DNA from: Candidatus Omnitrophica bacterium CG02_land_8_20_14_3_00__42_8
GTDB lineage: Bacteria; Omnitrophota; Gorgyraeia; Gorgyraeales; Gorgyraeaceae
DNA: 8,753 bases
Direction: 5' to 3'
Assembly: GCA_002780805.1 (NCBI GenBank)
Contig: PEUD01000017.1
Span: 4,194 to 12,946, forward strand
Below are positions 6,118-8,753 of this stretch, piece by piece; positions within the stretch are counted from its first letter, which is position 1; every line of letters starts with the position of its first letter. The position numbers were made by a program, and so were the translations under genes. The notes below the pieces were generated by a model. It was given only the letters and a program-made list of their open reading frames with translations. It was not told the DNA's origin and searched no databases.

Positions 6118-7284
6118 CTATTTCAGTTTCCATATAATAAAAGCGCCTGAAATGCTCAGGATACCGGCATATAAAAATCCTGCCGCGGGTGAAACATACG
6201 CCCACAATAAACCCACGATTATACTTGAAACAAAATCTCCGATTCCGTTAACTGTCGCCAGCGCTCCGTAGCCGGTTGCTTTTAGGTCACTAGGCAGAAG
6301 CTCTGAGGCAATGGTCCTCTCAAGCACGTCTTCAGAGGCAATATATATTCCTCCTAAAATAAATAAACCCGCCAAATACCAAAATTTACGCACGATAAAT
6401 ATAAATCCCGCGCACATAACCGCCGACAACACGTATCCCATCGAGAGCATCTTTCTTTTATCTAAAGAATCGCTCAGACGGCCTATGGGAAAAGATACGC
6501 CCGCATAAAACACATTATGAATGATATAAAGCATGATCGATGATGAAGCCGCTATGAAAGGCCCATAGATGGGTTTTAAAACCTGACCAGCCATTAATAT
6601 AAGAAGGGTATGAGAAAAATCACCTGAGCCAAATACTCCTACTCCTATTAAGTAGCGTTTAAATTTATCAGGAAGCATACGCAAAGTAGGCAGAAATCTA
6701 AGATGCGGTGCAGGTTTTTCCGCAACTTCTCTGACTAAAAATAAAAACGCCGCTACAGATAACAATCCCGGAATAAGAGTCATCCAGAATATCTGCCGAT
6801 AATTAAACATGGTAATTAATAAAAATGCCGCTAAAGGCCCCGCAATGGCTCCTAAAGTATCCATTGTCCTGTGAAATCCAAAGGCCTTGCCTGCGTCTTC
6901 TTTTTCCACGGAAGCTGACAGCATCGCATCGCGCACAGGCCCTCTAATGCCACGGCCAAACCAGCTGATAATCCTGCCCGCTAAAACCTGCGGCCATATA
7001 ACCGCCAGGGCAAAAGAAGCTTTTCCAGCGGCAGTCAGAAAATACCCGAGAACAGCTATGCCTTTTCTGATGCCTTTCTTATCGGAATAATATCCTGCCC
7101 CAAGCTTTGCAAAAGACGACACCGCGTCCGCAAAACCTTCAATAGTCCCCAATAATGCGGCTGAAGCGCCTATACTCGCAAGAAATGCCGGTAAAATAGC
7201 CGTGGCCATTTCGTGACAGAAGTCGCTGAAAAAACTTGCTGCGCTCATACCGACCAAATTCTTATTCAACCATTTTTTTGGCAT
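6118..7284 (-). CDS. MFS transporter, substrate unknown
   Basis: Inner-membrane secondary transporter of 388 residues with about 11-12 hydrophobic segments. The first begins near residue 10 (SFFSDFCHEMATAILPAFL). Motif A appears between helices 2 and 3 as GAGYYSDKKGIRKG (62-75), and its second-half counterpart as PIGRLSDSLDKRK (266-278). GRGIRGPVRDAML (110-122) followed by AFGFHRTMDTLGAIAGPLAAF (about 134-154) is typical of a widespread MFS subgroup. DVLERTIASELLPSDLKATG and NGIGDF mark helix 10-11. Some members related to nickel-exporter NreB share the GRGIR-type motif, but the substrate cannot be read from the sequence. An in-frame TAG at 7290-7288 rules out an upstream start. There is no clear Shine-Dalgarno; the upstream stop is only 10 nt away, so translation may be coupled to the NifX-like gene. 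Confidence 0.88.
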   Translation of the reverse strand: MPKKWLNKNLVGMSAASFFSDFCHEMATAILPAFLASIGASAALLGTIEGFADAVSSFAKLGAGYYSDKKGIRKGIAVLGYFLTAAGKASFALAVIWPQVLAGRIISWFGRGIRGPVRDAMLSASVEKEDAGKAFGFHRTMDTLGAIAGPLAAFLLITMFNYRQIFWMTLIPGLLSVAAFLFLVREVAEKPAPHLRFLPTLRMLPDKFKRYLIGVGVFGSGDFSHTLLILMAGQVLKPIYGPFIAASSSIMLYIIHNVFYAGVSFPIGRLSDSLDKRKMLSMGYVLSAVMCAGFIFIVRKFWYLAGLFILGGIYIASEDVLERTIASELLPSDLKATGYGALATVNGIGDFVSSIIVGLLWAYVSPAAGFLYAGILSISGAFIIWKLK

Positions 7285-7294
7285 AAGCTATTTT

Positions 7295-7660
7295 TTAATG
7301 ACATCCGTGCTGAGCGCAGGAATTAGATATTGTGATTTCTTTGAGCGAATTCTGCTTAAACTCATTTACAATATCTTCTACTGTCCCTGGATGCGCCATA
7401 TATGCTTTTATTCCGCTTTCGTTTAACTTCTGGACCGCTCTCATACCCATGCCGCCGCAAACTACCGCGTCAACTTTCTTGCCGTTTAAAGCATTCATTG
7501 GATGACATGTTCCATGCGCATGATGCTGGTTGGAATTATCAATTACCTCCGCTGTCTTTTTTTCCGTATCATAGATAGTGAAATATGGAGCACTGCCGAA
7601 ATGGCTATACGCCTGAGCATCTTTACCCTTGTTAGTTTCTGTCGGAATACATATCTTCAT
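7295..7660 (-). CDS. NifB/NifX-family iron-molybdenum cluster-binding protein
   Basis: A 121-residue single-domain cytoplasmic protein of the dinitrogenase iron-molybdenum cofactor family (PF02579 type). The start MKICIPTETN, SHFGSAPYFTIYD (19-31) and VDAVVCGGMGMRAVQKL (63-79) are family marks. Likely metal ligands are clustered: NQHHAHGTCH (44-53), C68 and a C-terminal CAQHGCH (115-121). Stand-alone members are common in anaerobes and often sit near Mrp/ParA-type ATPases; most have no assigned role. No nif genes are visible here, so a nitrogenase role should not be assumed. The Shine-Dalgarno AAGGA is 7 nt before the ATG. The MFS gene follows after 10 nt and the ABC permease precedes by 60 nt, so they probably share a transcript. 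Confidence 0.88.
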   Translation of the reverse strand: MKICIPTETNKGKDAQAYSHFGSAPYFTIYDTEKKTAEVIDNSNQHHAHGTCHPMNALNGKKVDAVVCGGMGMRAVQKLNESGIKAYMAHPGTVEDIVNEFKQNSLKEITISNSCAQHGCH

Positions 7661-7720
7661 GTTCCCATCCTTTTTTTATGCGATACTGCCTGTATTTCAT
7701 TAGCTTTATTTAAAATCCTC

Positions 7721-8753
7721 TTATTCAAACTGCAAAGCCTTAATAGGATCTAAAAGAGCTGCTTTCCTTGCCGGATACACACCAGAAAATATCCCTATAA
7801 TAAAAGTAGAAAGAAGTGATGCTGCTATGGCATTTATCGGAATTATAAACGGCCATTTCGCAAAAAAAGCTACAGCCATAGAAACTATAATTCCTATAAT
7901 CACGCCTATCACCCCGCCTCCGATACTCAAAATTAAGGCCTCAGAAAAAAACTGAAAAAGAATATCTCTCTGTTTAGCGCCTACTGCTCTCCTTATGCCG
8001 ATTTCTTTTGTCCTTTCTTTAATAGAAATGAGCATGACGACCGAAATACCAATCCCTCCGACTAAGAGAGAAATAGCTGCAATGCTTCCAATAAGAAGCG
8101 TGAATGCCTTGCTGCTTTCTTTTTGCATTTCCAGAACCGTTGTTTGATTCTGAATGGTAAAATCATCTGCTTTGGCCTCTTTTATATGGTGCTGTTTCCG
8201 CAGAATACTGCTTATTTCTTTTTCGGCTTGATCCATTAAACCGCTGTTCTTTACTTTTACGTATATCGCATTAATATACGTTAAGTTAAAAACCCTCCTC
8301 AATGCGGTTTTGACTGGAATAAATATCTGATCATCTTGATCCATGCCATTAACATCCAATCCTTTGGAAGATAAAACTCCGATTACTTCAAAAGGAACAT
8401 TACCTATGCGAATAATTTTCCCAACAGGATCCTGCCTTTCGAATATATTGTTCACAACTGTCTGCCCCACAACCGCTACCCTGCGGAGGCCTTTGTCTTC
8501 GTCCTCATCAAAAAATCTTCCTTGACTAAGAGTGTAATTTTGCACCTCAACAATATCAGGGGTCGTCCCGACAATATTAGTCTTTGTGCTAAGATTTTCA
8601 AATTTCACCTGTAATTTTTTAGTTTGCGCGGGGGCAATATACTTAACGCTTTCGGCTTCGTTTAGAATACTATCCGCGTCTTTCAATTCAAGGGTCGTAA
8701 CTGCTTTAACCTGCCGGGCTCTGCCTGCTATAATTTTAACCTGCCCCGCATTA
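7721..8753 (-). CDS. MacB-type ABC transporter permease, N-terminus outside window
   Basis: Membrane subunit of a MacB/FtsX-family ABC transporter; such proteins couple cytoplasmic ATP hydrolysis to work on substrates on the outer face of the membrane. The visible 343 residues are the C-terminal part; the frame is open to the window edge, and the first ATG-like start (TTG 8686) is internal by homology. The extracytoplasmic domain includes GTTPDIVEVQNYTLSQGRFF (about 62-81) and QDPVGKIIRIG (107-117). Three hydrophobic segments follow at about 218-242, 271-297 and 306-327. The cytoplasmic coupling loop SIKERTKEIGIRRAVGAK (243-260) and the end YPARKAALLDPIKALQFE are classic. An ATPase and a MacA-like adaptor would be expected upstream, beyond the window. 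The substrate is unknown: antibiotic or peptide export and lipoprotein handling are all possible. Confidence 0.93.
   Translation of the reverse strand, partial: NAGQVKIIAGRARQVKAVTTLELKDADSILNEAESVKYIAPAQTKKLQVKFENLSTKTNIVGTTPDIVEVQNYTLSQGRFFDEDEDKGLRRVAVVGQTVVNNIFERQDPVGKIIRIGNVPFEVIGVLSSKGLDVNGMDQDDQIFIPVKTALRRVFNLTYINAIYVKVKNSGLMDQAEKEISSILRKQHHIKEAKADDFTIQNQTTVLEMQKESSKAFTLLIGSIAAISLLVGGIGISVVMLISIKERTKEIGIRRAVGAKQRDILFQFFSEALILSIGGGVIGVIIGIIVSMAVAFFAKWPFIIPINAIAASLLSTFIIGIFSGVYPARKAALLDPIKALQFE

Noticed and set aside
7632..7700. Minus-strand 22-codon ORF overlapping the start of the NifX-like gene
   Set aside because: Very short, out of frame with its neighbour, and its upstream GAGGA is too far from the ATG; no recognisable motif.
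8706..8751. Near-direct repeat of ggcaggttaaa in the ABC permease frame
   Set aside because: Only two 11-nt copies in a coding region, giving a QVK repeat; too short to distinguish from chance or a minor local duplication.

Overview
All genes in this window lie on the minus strand and read from right to left. The content is mostly housekeeping for an anaerobic or facultatively anaerobic bacterium: pyruvate phosphate dikinase, two-subunit glycyl-tRNA synthetase and thioredoxin reductase. A NifX-like metal-cluster protein, an MFS transporter and a MacB-type ABC permease fill the right-hand third. The separate glyQ/glyS genes, the adjacent ppdK, the moderate GC content and the compact palindromic elements between genes suggest an uncultured lineage such as Omnitrophota, Elusimicrobiota or a relative. 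That placement is an inference, not a demonstration.

Layout in order of transcription. A MacB-like ABC permease (8753-7721) enters the window without its start. It is followed after 60 nt by a 121-aa NifB/NifX-family protein (7660-7295) and after 10 nt by a 388-aa MFS transporter (7284-6118); these could form one transcript. Thioredoxin reductase trxB (6067-5147) has its own extended -10 box so close to the ATG that the mRNA is probably leaderless. A 189-nt spacer full of nested inverted repeats leads to glyQ (4957-4106). A perfect 19-bp inverted repeat separates glyQ from glyS (4052-1971). A second structured spacer (1833-1971) leads to ppdK (1810-1), whose C-terminal third lies outside the window.

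The most unusual material is between the genes. A 17-bp sequence (taagttgacactctgac) occurs as an inverted pair between glyQ and glyS. It recurs, slightly degenerate, as the two ends of the 184-bp trxB-glyQ element. In both places the repeat contains the stop codon of the gene upstream, and its ends read TA...TA. Another 139-bp element between glyS and ppdK is bounded by 21-bp inverted repeats that enclose three hairpins. Several hairpins in both elements share one design: a stem, tandem G-A mismatches, and a short loop. glyS itself carries an 18-bp GC-rich perfect palindrome that adds a short Arg/Pro-rich segment in frame. I see no CRISPR array, rRNA, tRNA or recognisable riboswitch. No gene-free stretch exceeds 300 bases.
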